A DNA stretch of 64,000 nt from Cellulophaga sp. 20_2_10 (GCF_023476645.1 NZ_JAMCOJ010000006.1:62001-126000), one strand, 5' to 3'. Shown: positions 27,259 through 35,896, numbered from the stretch's first letter. Translations and numbers: made by a program. The notes: generated from the sequence alone by a model not told the origin.

Positions 27259-29069
27259 TGGATAGTTCTTTAGAAATAATAAAAAGCGAAATTGAAAAAC
27301 GTCATCAAGGTGACGTTAAACAATTAGCTGTAGTCTTCGATACAAACAATCGACTTTTGGTAGAAGCCCCAGCTGGTTACGGAAAAACCAATACAATGGT
27401 TAGTAAAATAGCTTACATGTTAGCTACAAATGAAATCCCATATCCTAAAAGACTGCTAGCTTTAACTTTTAGTGTAAATGCTGCGTATAAAATAAAAAAA
27501 GATGTAAGTCTGAAAGTTCCAGAATTACTAAAGGATTCGAATTTAAATATTAAAATATCAGATAAAATATTTGTATCAAACTATCATGGGTTTTGTAGGA
27601 GAATATTAAAAAAATACGGCTATTTACTTCATTCTAATCTACTGAATATAGACAACTTACAATCTATTGATGATAGCAAGCCTCGAAATACAATGCGAGA
27701 TGTAACTGGATTGAGTTACGAAAACGCTATGTTTCTTTCTGAGTACAACACTTCTTTGAAAGAACTCAAATATGACTTCGTAAAAGATAATATTATTAAA
27801 TATAATCAAATTATAATTGATGAATTAATTTCAAGAGAAGTTATCCCTTATAATGCAATTTTGACACTTACAATTAAACTTTTTAATGATTATCCAAAAA
27901 TATTGAGTTTCTATCAAAATTTTTTTACTTCAATATTAGTTGATGAATATCAAGATACAAATACATTAAGTTATTGGATATTAAACAAACTAATTACCGA
28001 AAAAACTAATGTTCTATTGCTTGGAGATTCACTACAAAGGATTTATGGATTTATTGGAGCGATACCTAACCTTTTAAATCTTTCAGCTGAAAAATTTAAT
28101 CTTCAAAAAATAGAACTCGATAAAAATTATAGGTTTGCACAAAACCCAAGTATGCTTTTGTTAGATAAGAACATTAGAAGCAATGCAGAAAATCCAAAGA
28201 ATCCTCAAATCTTAGAAGAAGCGAATATTGAATTTGAAATTCTTGAAGACCAAAATGAGGAGTCTCTTTATGTTATAAACAAGGCGATAAAATTAATAAG
28301 AGAAGACCCAGAAGCAAAAGTAGCAATATTAGTAAAGCAGAGAGGGGCTAATATTACTAGAATAATTGATACTTTTAATCTTAATAATGTTCCCTTTTTT
28401 TATGGTTTATATTCAGACGAAGACCCAATCTACACTAAATTTCATAGAACTTGTTTATTTGAATTTATTGAGATTTTAAAAGTAAATAATCGTGTTTCAA
28501 AAAAAATGGGGAAATCTCACCAATTGAAAATCAAATCTTTGTATGAGGAGAATAATTCACCATTAATAGAAGCTATATCGAATTTATTGAGTCTTTTTTG
28601 GGAAAGAATATTTATTGACTTTGCTTTTGTTAGTAACGAAGAAAAAATAATTTTAGTTAAAGATACTTTTGAAAATTATGGACTTAAACAATATGTGGAA
28701 TTTGTGAATTCTAGTATAATTATTTCTACAGTTCATGGAGCAAAAGGTCTTGAGTGGGATTATGTTATTATCCCTGATATGGAGAAAGATTCATTTCCAA
28801 ATTTTTGGGGATTATGTAATGGATGCTCTAGCAATTCAGATTGTATTTTAGAAATTAAAGACGAAAATGAATCTAAATTTCTTGAAGAGCTCAGTGTTTT
28901 TTATGTTGCCGTGACAAGAGGAAGAAAACAAGTGTATTTTTCTGCAAGTAAGAAGCAACTTGATAATAGTGGAAATTATCGAGTAAAAAACAGTAGTTGT
29001 TTTATGAATTTAAAAGGAATAAATAAAAGCACGAAAGCACAACAAAGTACTGTGGTAAAAAACAAGTAA
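27258..29069 (+). CDS. UvrD/Rep-type superfamily 1 helicase (GajB-like)
   Basis: 603 residues; the ATG overlaps the stop of the OLD gene by one base (TAATG), so translation is coupled. Helicase motifs in order: Walker A V-E-A-P-A-G-Y-G-K-T near 35, motif II ILVDEYQDTN near 227, motif III GDSLQRIYGF near 256, motif V STVHGAKGLEWD near 490, and motif VI VAVTRGRKQVYFS near 549. Three cysteines in CNGCSSNSDC near 520 could bind metal. It is longer than the roughly 500-residue GajB I recall, so this may be a divergent Gabija subtype. GajB is thought to activate the nuclease or sense DNA ends. Confidence 0.83.
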   Translation: MDSSLEIIKSEIEKRHQGDVKQLAVVFDTNNRLLVEAPAGYGKTNTMVSKIAYMLATNEIPYPKRLLALTFSVNAAYKIKKDVSLKVPELLKDSNLNIKISDKIFVSNYHGFCRRILKKYGYLLHSNLLNIDNLQSIDDSKPRNTMRDVTGLSYENAMFLSEYNTSLKELKYDFVKDNIIKYNQIIIDELISREVIPYNAILTLTIKLFNDYPKILSFYQNFFTSILVDEYQDTNTLSYWILNKLITEKTNVLLLGDSLQRIYGFIGAIPNLLNLSAEKFNLQKIELDKNYRFAQNPSMLLLDKNIRSNAENPKNPQILEEANIEFEILEDQNEESLYVINKAIKLIREDPEAKVAILVKQRGANITRIIDTFNLNNVPFFYGLYSDEDPIYTKFHRTCLFEFIEILKVNNRVSKKMGKSHQLKIKSLYEENNSPLIEAISNLLSLFWERIFIDFAFVSNEEKIILVKDTFENYGLKQYVEFVNSSIIISTVHGAKGLEWDYVIIPDMEKDSFPNFWGLCNGCSSNSDCILEIKDENESKFLEELSVFYVAVTRGRKQVYFSASKKQLDNSGNYRVKNSSCFMNLKGINKSTKAQQSTVVKNK

Positions 29070-29123
29070 AAACTCATTAATTTTCAGCTAAAATACTTCT
29101 GTAAGAACCATCTATTAACACCA

Positions 29124-29316
29124 CAGATTTCACCTATTCTAGAGCATAGTATACATAAAATTAGGTCAATTACACATTTCCGTAATTGTGGTACAGAAAA
29201 TAGTTTTAAATTGTGAGAAAAATAGCAACCAAACAAACAACTAGAATTGTAAAGCTTGCGTTTACACAGCCCTATAGGCGGAATAAACGCAATACATTGC
29301 GGTTACTGACTAGTTA
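29124..29316 (+). repeat. 193-bp direct repeat, right copy (DR2)
   Basis: Partner of the repeat at 24117-24309. It keeps both inverted repeats (GCGTTTA 29258-29264 with TAAACGC 29284-29290, then the CGCAAT/ATTGCG pair). It ends 20 bases before the next start codon. The gap of 54 bases from the helicase stop (29070-29123) holds nothing recognisable. Confidence 0.95.
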
Positions 29317-29336
29317 CCAGCAATAAAAAATAAATA

Positions 29337-30326
29337 ATGAGCTCAGAAAGAAATGATTTAAATAGACAGCTTCGAGAAAAAAAAGTTGAAGTAAGTAGAC
29401 TAGAATCTAAGATATCTGACCTTACTGAATTAACCGCACAAAGAGACAGTATTCTTACTGAAGTTGGTACTTTGAATGAATCAAAAGTAGAACTTGAAGA
29501 ATTCATTGCTACAAATAATACCCAAAAGCAAACATTAACAACTGAAATCGGAACCTTAACAGGACAAAAGACAGAGCTTGACACATACATTCAAACTAAT
29601 ACACCTACAAAAGAAACCCTTACTAATGACCTTGTTACATTACAAACTCAGAAAGCTAATTTGGAAGGTGAAATTGAAGAATTAGAATCAAACAAATCAA
29701 ATACTGAATCGGAAATTGATAAAATAAATCACGAAAAAAGCAAACTGGATGATTTAATAATTGAATTGAGAGACAAATTCGGATTGTATTCAAAAGATAT
29801 GCGAGATATGTCTTTAGATTCAATCACCCAACTAAAAAAATATTCTTGGTCAGCGGTGGCTGCAATAATAGGAGCTGTAGCATTAATGATTATTCTACTC
29901 TGTATCCTAACAACATCTAATCCATTTTCTGAAAAGCTTTTAAAATTTTTCTACCACGAACCCAACTTAAGATTCTATTCAATTTTAACCATCCGGATAT
30001 CAATATCAGCGGCATTTATTTTTTTAATAATAATCTTTCTAAATCTAGCGAGAGGTTTTGTATCTCAATATATTAAAGCCAGAAATCGTCTGACAGCATT
30101 ACGGGTTACTGATTTTCTAATTGGTCGTATTCAAAGCAAGAAAAATACAGTAACTACGGATGAAGATAAACTGAAAGTAGAAATTGAACGAATAAAAGAG
30201 CAAGTAACTCTTTTAAACACCCATATTCCAAAAATAATGGATTTGGGGAATTCTTCATTTGACAAGGATAGTAAAACCAAAGATCCTATTGAACAATTGA
30301 AAAAAATGAAAGAAATATTAAAATAA
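29337..30326 (+). CDS. Coiled-coil membrane protein of unknown function
   Basis: 329 residues. Residues 1-150 are a long coiled coil built of degenerate repeats of about 28 residues (L-T-x-E-I-G-T-L-x-x-Q-K). Two transmembrane helices follow at about 175-200 (AAIIGAVALMIILLCIL) and 225-250 (AAFIFLIIIFLNLA), then a second shorter coiled coil. No catalytic motif is seen and no family is recognised. It sits directly behind DR2 next to the OLD/helicase pair, so a link to defence is conceivable, but the repeat and its own junction suggest an independent unit. Confidence 0.65.
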   Translation: MSSERNDLNRQLREKKVEVSRLESKISDLTELTAQRDSILTEVGTLNESKVELEEFIATNNTQKQTLTTEIGTLTGQKTELDTYIQTNTPTKETLTNDLVTLQTQKANLEGEIEELESNKSNTESEIDKINHEKSKLDDLIIELRDKFGLYSKDMRDMSLDSITQLKKYSWSAVAAIIGAVALMIILLCILTTSNPFSEKLLKFFYHEPNLRFYSILTIRISISAAFIFLIIIFLNLARGFVSQYIKARNRLTALRVTDFLIGRIQSKKNTVTTDEDKLKVEIERIKEQVTLLNTHIPKIMDLGNSSFDKDSKTKDPIEQLKKMKEILK

Positions 30327-30334
30327 AAAGCTGG

Positions 30335-30556
30335 TAACAGTGTATATAGCAAATAGGGCGTTCGGTGGTTTACGAAAGTTCATTGCTATTTACCAATACC
30401 GCCAAATCGTTGATTTGGCTTTTAACAATGAATAAATTAAAAACAAAATACAACGTTTTGGCTCAGTGCAAACTTGAAAGGATATTGCTTTCTTCTGCCC
30501 TACTTGCCATATACTAAAAATTGTGCACAAACTACCAAAAACCAACCTTGGCATTA
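30335..30556 (+). repeat. attC-like junction palindrome, site 2
   Basis: The left arm TAACAGTGTATATAGC starts at 30335, eight bases after the stop. Bases 30342-30358 (GTATATAGCAAATAGGG) pair with 30498-30514 (CCCTACTTGCCATATAC) at 15 of 17 positions. Both mismatches are A opposite C on this strand and become T.G wobbles on the other, so the bottom strand folds better. The loop holds the conserved CGCCAAATCGTTGATTTGGC stem, and CCTTGGCATT lies at about 30546-30555. Confidence 0.6.
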
Positions 30557-30597
30557 AAATTGATTTCTATTCAAAATTAACTTAAAAACATAATATT

Positions 30598-30981
30598 ATG
30601 AAAAAAGCAACATTATTATTAGCACTTTTATTTATTACAAATTTTGGCTTTTCTCAAAATAAAGATAAAATTGGTCAGGAATTATTAGATGTTCCTATGG
30701 GAGAAATGACTAGAAACATAAAAAACCCCGAAAAGAACCCTTTAATTGACCAAATTAGCGAACTTGAATTTGAATATCTGGATCTAAAAGCGAATGAAAT
30801 TCAGAATAGTTTTGCGAAGCAAGATTTGTCTAAAATGAAAACAAAGGAGGAAGTTTATAAAGCGTATATCGCTTACTTGAAAAAGAAAATTACGGAAGTA
30901 AAACCAGTAATGCAAAAAGCGAAACAAGAGAAGAAAGAAAAAGTCGAAAGAAAGATAAATATGCAAATTAAAAAACAATAA
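30598..30981 (+). CDS. Small secreted protein, unknown function
   Basis: 127 residues. A signal peptide (MKKATLLLALLFITNFGFSQ) is followed by a helical, very Lys/Glu-rich mature chain of about 107 residues that ends in a basic tail. No cysteine or recognised domain. It is a single-gene unit between two attC-like junctions. Likely periplasmic. The high charge and helicity are all that can be said. Confidence 0.6.
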   Translation: MKKATLLLALLFITNFGFSQNKDKIGQELLDVPMGEMTRNIKNPEKNPLIDQISELEFEYLDLKANEIQNSFAKQDLSKMKTKEEVYKAYIAYLKKKITEVKPVMQKAKQEKKEKVERKINMQIKKQ

Positions 30982-30991
30982 AGTCAGTGCA

Positions 30992-31140
30992 TAACACCTT
31001 ATGTAATTAATTGCTTGCTTGTTGCCTACTTACGATTCCCAAAGCGTAGGAACTAACAGAATTTCTATCTGGGATTTATTTGCTAAATTAGGTGCTTACA
31101 CGCGTAACAAACCATATACAAGAATATTGGCAGTAATTAA
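30992..31140 (+). repeat. attC-like junction palindrome, site 3
   Basis: The left arm TAACACCTTATGTAATTAA starts at 30992, ten bases after the stop. The right arm CATATACAAGAATATTGGCA at 31113-31132 ends 12 bases before the next ATG. The middle carries the block GCCTACTTACGATTCCCAAA followed by GCGTAGGAACTAACAG, shared with sites 4, 6, 8 and 9. Confidence 0.55.
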
Positions 31141-31144
31141 AAAA

Positions 31145-31708
31145 ATGAGGAACTACATACAAACATTTAATATTTTAACCGAAAAAGAAATTGACCTTTT
31201 TGAAAGTAAGGTTCAGGTTAAAAAATTAAAAAAAGGCGATTTTTTTATCAAAGAAAATAGAGTATCTAAAGAAGTAGCATTTGTGGTTTCTGGCTTGTTT
31301 AGGTCATTCTATTATTCGTCATCTGAAGAGGAAGTTACTTATTGTTTTACCTTTTCAAATTCATTTGTTAGCGCCTACTCTTCTTTTTTATCTCAGACAG
31401 AAACAATAGAAAACATACAAGCATTAACAGATATAGAGTTATTAACTATATCTAGAGAAGAAATATTAGTTTTAGAGAAATCTAGTACAAATTGGCTTAA
31501 ATTTTTCAAATTAATTACTGAACAAGAATACATTAAAATGGAAAAAAGAGTTTTCTTGTTGCAAAAAGAATCCGCAGAAAAAAAATACAAAGATTTACTT
31601 CTACATCAACCTGAATATTTACAATCTATTCCTTTAAATTACCTGTCTTCTTATTTAGGAATTACCCAAAGACATTTAAGTAGAATAAGAAAAACGATTA
31701 CGAATTAG
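31145..31708 (+). CDS. Crp/Fnr family transcriptional regulator
   Basis: 187 residues from the ATG at 31145. The frame is open 42 codons further up, but that part lies inside the junction palindrome and has no family similarity. It has a cyclic-nucleotide-binding-like beta barrel (VKKLKKGDFFIKENRVSKEV, FVVSGLFRSFYY) and a C-terminal helix-turn-helix (LNYLSSYLGITQRHLSRIRK). The phosphate-cassette residues for cAMP are not conserved, as usual for the Bacteroidota branch. The next gene starts 60 bases on and is the likely target. This is one of the few two-gene units in the island. Confidence 0.85.
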   Translation: MRNYIQTFNILTEKEIDLFESKVQVKKLKKGDFFIKENRVSKEVAFVVSGLFRSFYYSSSEEEVTYCFTFSNSFVSAYSSFLSQTETIENIQALTDIELLTISREEILVLEKSSTNWLKFFKLITEQEYIKMEKRVFLLQKESAEKKYKDLLLHQPEYLQSIPLNYLSSYLGITQRHLSRIRKTITN

Positions 31709-31768
31709 ACAAATGTCCTTTTAGAAAAGTGCCCAAGTATTGTTCTTTGCTATAAACAAAGAGCAAAT

Positions 31769-32347
31769 ATGAAACAAGTATTAATAATAAACGGGCATCC
31801 AGACAAAGAGAGTTTTAATTACGCATTATCGGAAGCTTACATAAAAGGAGCTGATAAAACAAATTCTATAATTTCTTTAATTAACATTGCAGAATTAGAT
31901 TTTAATCCTAATCTACAATTTGGCTACCGAAAACGTATGGAACTGGAGCCTGATTTGGTTAAAGCCATCGAGAAAATAAAAAAGGCAGACCATATTGTTT
32001 GGGTATTTCCTATGTGGTGGTATGGTTACCCTGCACTTATGAAAGGATTTATAGACAGAACATTTTTACCGTCAATTACATATCAACCAATTGAGGGAAA
32101 AGCATTACCTGAAAAACTACTGAAAGGAAAATCTGCACGTTTAATTATTACAGCAGATACACCAAAATGGTATGATTTTCTAATAATGAAAAGCCCAACC
32201 ATAAACCAATTTAAAAATGGAACATTAAAATTTTGCGGAATAAGTCCTGTAAAAACAACTTATATTGCCTCAATAAAAAATTCAACTTTAGGTTTTAGAG
32301 AAAAGTGGTTAAAAAAAGTAATACTACTAGGTGAAAATCTGAAATAA
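31769..32347 (+). CDS. NAD(P)H-dependent oxidoreductase, flavodoxin-like fold
   Basis: 192 residues, ATG start. It begins KQVLIINGHPDKESFNYAL (FMN phosphate loop) and contains the family signature VWVFPMWWYGYPALMKGFID near residue 75, as in KefF, MdaB and YwrO quinone/nitro reductases. It probably reduces quinones or electrophilic nitro compounds with FMN in the cytosol. It is controlled, by position, by the Crp/Fnr gene 60 bases upstream, a pairing often seen for quinone- or stress-responsive reductases in Bacteroidota. Confidence 0.87.
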   Translation: MKQVLIINGHPDKESFNYALSEAYIKGADKTNSIISLINIAELDFNPNLQFGYRKRMELEPDLVKAIEKIKKADHIVWVFPMWWYGYPALMKGFIDRTFLPSITYQPIEGKALPEKLLKGKSARLIITADTPKWYDFLIMKSPTINQFKNGTLKFCGISPVKTTYIASIKNSTLGFREKWLKKVILLGENLK

Positions 32348-32354
32348 CTACTGT

Positions 32355-32497
32355 TAATAACGTTTATAATCTACTGTTGGTCCTCATCTGCCTAAGAACA
32401 CCAAAGCGTAGGAACTAACAGATTTTCTATTAGGTTTTTATTTACTAAATTAGGTGCTTAAACACGGAACAAGCCAGATACAACAACCTTGTAATGT
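32355..32497 (+). repeat. attC-like junction palindrome, site 4
   Basis: The left arm TAATAACGTTTATAATCTA is at 32355, seven bases after the stop. The right arm GATACAACAACCTTGTAAT ends about 15 bases before the next ATG. The middle AAAGCGTAGGAACTAACAGA and ACTAAATTAGGTGCTTA are near-copies of site 3. Confidence 0.5.
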
Positions 32498-32509
32498 ATT
32501 TAACAAAAA

Positions 32510-32902
32510 ATGAAATATAAGATACATTTAGTTTTAAGCATACTACTTCTTTTAGTTTTAGGCTGTGGAAACAGAAAAACAAAAATCCTAGATTATTATT
32601 ACATCTATGATTATGTTGATTTCGATAATAATAGAAACCGAATCGATGGGAAAAATGTTTTGATGTGCAATCCTGCTTTCAAAAACGACCCATTTATAAA
32701 GGATTTGCAATATGTTGAATGGAATGAATCCGTAATAATTGCTACAACAAATGATGGCCATTTTATTATCGAAGCCAATTCAAATGGCCTTTGTTGTGGA
32801 TGTGGAAATGAAACAAAAGGACCATTAACATCTAATGAATTGGACATCTTTAAAATCAAAAATAATTTCCATTATATTGAAAAAATAAAGATAAATCAGT
32901 AA
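32510..32902 (+). CDS. Small lipoprotein, unknown function
   Basis: 130 residues with a lipobox (LLLLVLGCGN). The mature part is a short alpha-beta domain with SNGLCCGCGNE near residue 100, where the three clustered cysteines could bind metal or form disulfides. No family is recognised. The single-gene unit lies between sites 4 and 5. Lipid-anchored in the envelope by prediction. Confidence 0.6.
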   Translation: MKYKIHLVLSILLLLVLGCGNRKTKILDYYYIYDYVDFDNNRNRIDGKNVLMCNPAFKNDPFIKDLQYVEWNESVIIATTNDGHFIIEANSNGLCCGCGNETKGPLTSNELDIFKIKNNFHYIEKIKINQ

Positions 32903-32910
32903 TCTATGCT

Positions 32911-33050
32911 GCGTATAAAACGCATTACAGCAAAACCTATAATTAATACGGGTTTTAGTACTAAACCAAAAGTTTAGTGCTTTAAACTAAGTCCGTTAAA
33001 TTTTTATCCCGAATTTTGGAGGTAGTTTTGCACAATAAAAAATAAAGCAA
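32911..33050 (+). repeat. attC-like junction palindrome, site 5 (degenerate)
   Basis: GCGTATAAAACGC at 32911-32923 lies eight bases after the stop and resembles the left-arm core. A central TTAAATTTTTATCCCGAA block resembles the CCAAATTTTTATGCCGAA block of sites 7, 10 and 11. No convincing right arm was found before the next gene, so this site is decayed or partial. Confidence 0.35.
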
Positions 33051-33140
33051 AACATTAAGCTTTAGCTTCATGCTCAGACAGAAACGAAAAGTTTCCTTGT
33101 CTCAGTACTACTCATAGCTTAAACGTCACCATACATACAA

Positions 33141-33875
33141 ATGAACATTTTCGGATTTAACAAAAAACAGGAATATTCATCAAAGGATATTTTAAAACAA
33201 CTTGACAAATGTGCGGAAGATTATACATTTCCGATGCTTGACAATGGATATGTTTATCCTGTCCATTCTAAATTGAGTGTTTATCGAGATGAAAAACGTT
33301 GGACTTTAATAATTGAAGTTATCGGATTTAATTATCGTGGTGGCGGACACAATGGAATAAGTAATTGTTTGCACGTATTTGGAAATTGTATTGACACAAA
33401 ACCAGGAACTGATAATGCAAATTTTCTTTACTTAACTGATAACAGTTCTGACTTCCCAACTTTCGATGAAGAATATGAAGAGAGTTTGAACCCAAAAGCA
33501 GAATCTATGATATTGCGAAATAAAGAAATCGCTATTAATCATAATCGAGAATTTTACATAAAAAAAGAAATTAAATTAGAAGAAGCGGACAAAATTTTCG
33601 TTTGGGAATTTTTGAGAGGTTTAGAACCAGAATACAATAAAGAGTTTGAGGCAACTGAAAAAGAAATCAGAGAACGAATTCCAACGGACTTGCCAAAGAT
33701 TATGGAATTGACGAAATGGAATCATCCTGACTGTGCTGATTCTGAAATCCCAAGTAAAAACGAAACATTTAGACAAATAGCAAAGGTTCTAGAAACTGGA
33801 AAAACAGAATTTTACAAACCGAATAAACAGCCAAATAATCATTGGAAAAACTGGCCAGATGGAGGAACATTATAA
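33141..33875 (+). CDS. Conserved hypothetical protein, possibly DUF7003-like
   Basis: 244 residues, ATG start, no signal peptide or membrane helix, so cytosolic. The N-terminal half is a beta-rich domain (GYVYPVHSKLSVYRDEKRWT, EVIGFNYRGGGHNGISNCLH). The C-terminal half is acidic and helical with PTDLPKIMELTKWNHPDCAD and ends in NNHWKNWPDGGTL. I associate this pattern tentatively with the uncharacterised DUF7003 family of Bacteroidota. No catalytic residues can be named. It is a single-gene unit between junctions. Confidence 0.6.
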   Translation: MNIFGFNKKQEYSSKDILKQLDKCAEDYTFPMLDNGYVYPVHSKLSVYRDEKRWTLIIEVIGFNYRGGGHNGISNCLHVFGNCIDTKPGTDNANFLYLTDNSSDFPTFDEEYEESLNPKAESMILRNKEIAINHNREFYIKKEIKLEEADKIFVWEFLRGLEPEYNKEFEATEKEIRERIPTDLPKIMELTKWNHPDCADSEIPSKNETFRQIAKVLETGKTEFYKPNKQPNNHWKNWPDGGTL

Positions 33876-33889
33876 AAAAGTACGTATGG

Positions 33890-34017
33890 TAACACCGTAT
33901 ATAATTTATTGCTTGGTCCTCGCCTACTTACGAATCTTAAAGCGTAGGGCCTAACGGACTTTCTATTCGGTTTTAATGTGAACCACCCAACAGACCAGAT
34001 ACAAGAACCTTGGCAGC
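33890..34017 (+). repeat. attC-like junction palindrome, site 6
   Basis: The left arm TAACACCGTATATAATTTA starts at 33890, fourteen bases after the stop. The right arm CAGATACAAGAACCTTGGCA is at 33996-34015. The loop block TTGCTTGGTCCTCGCCTACT is identical at site 8. Confidence 0.6.
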
Positions 34018-34028
34018 GATTAGCGTTA

Positions 34029-34166
34029 CAAAACAGAAGAAGAAGATCTATAAAACAACTAACATTTTTTGATGTTGAATATGACTTAAAAACTAACGAA
34101 TATAGGTTGGTTGTACCATTAGACTTAAATAATTCTAATATTTGGAGTATTAGAAATTTCTACTAA
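34029..34166 (+). pseudogene. Recurrent reading-frame remnant, copy A
   Basis: About 131 bases here recur at 36085 and 42200. Only this copy is open, encoding NRRRRSIKQLTFFDVEYDLK and then VVPLDLNNSNIWSIRN; the open frame reaches back to a GTG at 33978 inside site 6, so it lacks a credible start. It looks like the 3' end of a gene whose front has been lost, kept as a dead unit right behind a junction. Confidence 0.5.
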
Positions 34167-34236
34167 AGGAAATGGACTGAATAAATCTATGTTTTAAACT
34201 TGACCTTGAATATACAGCTAACACCCTAAAAAAATA

Positions 34237-35052
34237 ATGAAGAAAATAATTTGTTTTTTAATATTGACCATACTTTTTAGTTGTAAAACTGAAAACAAAA
34301 AAGAGAAAGAGAATCAAGACGTAATCGAAAATAAACAAGATTGGATATTTATTGAAAATCTGAAAAACAGAAAAAAAATAGATGTAACTGAACTAAAATT
34401 AATAAAAAGTAATATTATTTCAGATGAAATAAAAGGAATTATATCAAATGATTCTGTTCAAATACTAGAATATAGAAAAGTAGGAAGTGACGAATACCAA
34501 GAAGAAAACTGCTCTGTTATAGATTATAGAACCAATACAGATCTTAAATCAGTGATGCGTTCTTATACGTTGTCTTATCTAGACAATGAAATAGAAAATG
34601 GGGAATATGTTTACAAACATGATATAAAGAATAAAGCCGAAAACACATACAAATTATTAGAGAATACCTATTTTAGAATTAGTTCTTACAAGGATACTCC
34701 TATTGTTGCTTCTGGAGGTATTTATTATCCCATTTATTTAAATAATAACTCCATAACTTTTACATATATGGATGGTATTGATGTAAATTATTTTTCTAAA
34801 ATTGAAAAAACAAAAAATGAAACTTTTATGTATCATTTAGACGAAAACAAGTTTTATGAAATAAAAATTCTTGACAACAACTCTATGCTTCAAATCTGGA
34901 AAGACCAAGATAATTCTTATACCCTTTTGGCGCCACTAAAAACTGTTTTAAAATTACCTTTATTAGAAACAATATACACAGAAATGGACTATTCTTTTGA
35001 AGGATTTGACACGATAAATTTAGAAAAAATATTTAATTCAGATACAAACTAG
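34237..35052 (+). CDS. Lipoprotein, unknown function
   Basis: 271 residues. The signal peptide ends ILFSCKTEN, a lipobox. The mature chain is polar with alternating beta-strand segments and several Asn/Lys/Glu runs; a single extra cysteine occurs in EENCSVIDY. No family is recognised. The start codon follows the copy-A remnant by 70 bases, in which a TATACAGCTAACACCC motif again recalls a junction arm. Envelope location is inferred from the lipobox. Confidence 0.6.
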   Translation: MKKIICFLILTILFSCKTENKKEKENQDVIENKQDWIFIENLKNRKKIDVTELKLIKSNIISDEIKGIISNDSVQILEYRKVGSDEYQEENCSVIDYRTNTDLKSVMRSYTLSYLDNEIENGEYVYKHDIKNKAENTYKLLENTYFRISSYKDTPIVASGGIYYPIYLNNNSITFTYMDGIDVNYFSKIEKTKNETFMYHLDENKFYEIKILDNNSMLQIWKDQDNSYTLLAPLKTVLKLPLLETIYTEMDYSFEGFDTINLEKIFNSDTN

Positions 35053-35124
35053 AAAGCTTATCGCTTATCTGACCCCTACTAAGCATAGCCTAAGCATTAG
35101 CACTAATATAAACAACATTAACTA

Positions 35125-35886
35125 ATGAACGAAAATTTGAAAACAGCGTATATTTTATCAAGTAGAAAAAGAAGAATAGCAGCGTTTATAATTGATCATT
35201 TTACATTTACATTTCTGATAGTAGGAATTGTATTCTTGTCACTTGGAACAGGTTTTATGGACGAAAGTAATTTCATTAACCTACTAACCAAAATGTTGCC
35301 ACCAATAATTATTGGCCTTCTACTCTATTTTGCAAAAGATGCAATAAAAGGAATTAGTCCTGGAAAATGGGTTATGGGAATTATGGTTAGAAATGAAAAT
35401 AACCCGACTGAAGCTCCTTCTTTTGTTAAGTTGTTTATCCGAAATTTATTTTTAATAATTTGGCCAATAGAATTTATAGTTCTTAGTTCGAGTCCCGAGA
35501 AAAAAAGATTTGGAGATAAAACTGCAAAAGCAATTGTAGTTAAGAATCCGAATAAACCGAAAAAACTTCCGAGAATTTTAGCATTAGTTGGTATAGGAAT
35601 TGCCTTTTTTACATTTACTTTCTTGTTTGCTGGTTCTGCGATGAAAAGCTCTGATGCTTATAAAGTAGCAATATCGAAAATTGAACAAAATGAAGAAATA
35701 GTAACAGAAATTGGCGGTATCAAAAAGTACGGAATGATGCCAACTGGAAGTGTTTCTATATCAAATGGATATGGAGAAGCACAATTGGAAATAAAAGTTA
35801 TTGGAAATGATAAGGATTTGAATGTTGCTGTTTATCTAACAAAAGAACCACAAGGAGAATGGAAATTGATAGAACTGAACAAATAA
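35125..35886 (+). CDS. RDD family membrane protein fused to a Coa1-like domain
   Basis: 253 residues. The N-terminal RDD domain (RKRRIAAFIIDHFTFTFLIV with its Arg/Asp signature, helices at about 15-40 and 50-68, and GISPGKWVMGI) is followed by a third and fourth helix near 110 and 155. The C-terminal 90 residues form a cytochrome c oxidase assembly factor 1 (Coa1/Tim21-like) domain: SSDAYKVAISKIEQNEEIVT, then beta strands with GxGEAQLEIKV. Such fusions occur in Bacteroidota; the role is unknown and oxidase assembly should not be assumed. Only 72 bases separate it from the preceding lipoprotein, with no full palindrome between. Confidence 0.75.
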   Translation: MNENLKTAYILSSRKRRIAAFIIDHFTFTFLIVGIVFLSLGTGFMDESNFINLLTKMLPPIIIGLLLYFAKDAIKGISPGKWVMGIMVRNENNPTEAPSFVKLFIRNLFLIIWPIEFIVLSSSPEKKRFGDKTAKAIVVKNPNKPKKLPRILALVGIGIAFFTFTFLFAGSAMKSSDAYKVAISKIEQNEEIVTEIGGIKKYGMMPTGSVSISNGYGEAQLEIKVIGNDKDLNVAVYLTKEPQGEWKLIELNK

Positions 35887-35896
35887 ACACTATTGT

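Noticed and set aside
24117-29316. Direct repeats as ends of an insertion sequence or composite transposon
   Set aside because: No transposase lies in or beside either repeat, the repeats contain no gene, and they are direct rather than inverted.
31019-31144. Upstream extension of the Crp/Fnr reading frame
   Set aside because: The extra 42 codons fall in site 3 and have no Crp/Fnr similarity; ATG 31145 gives the normal family length.
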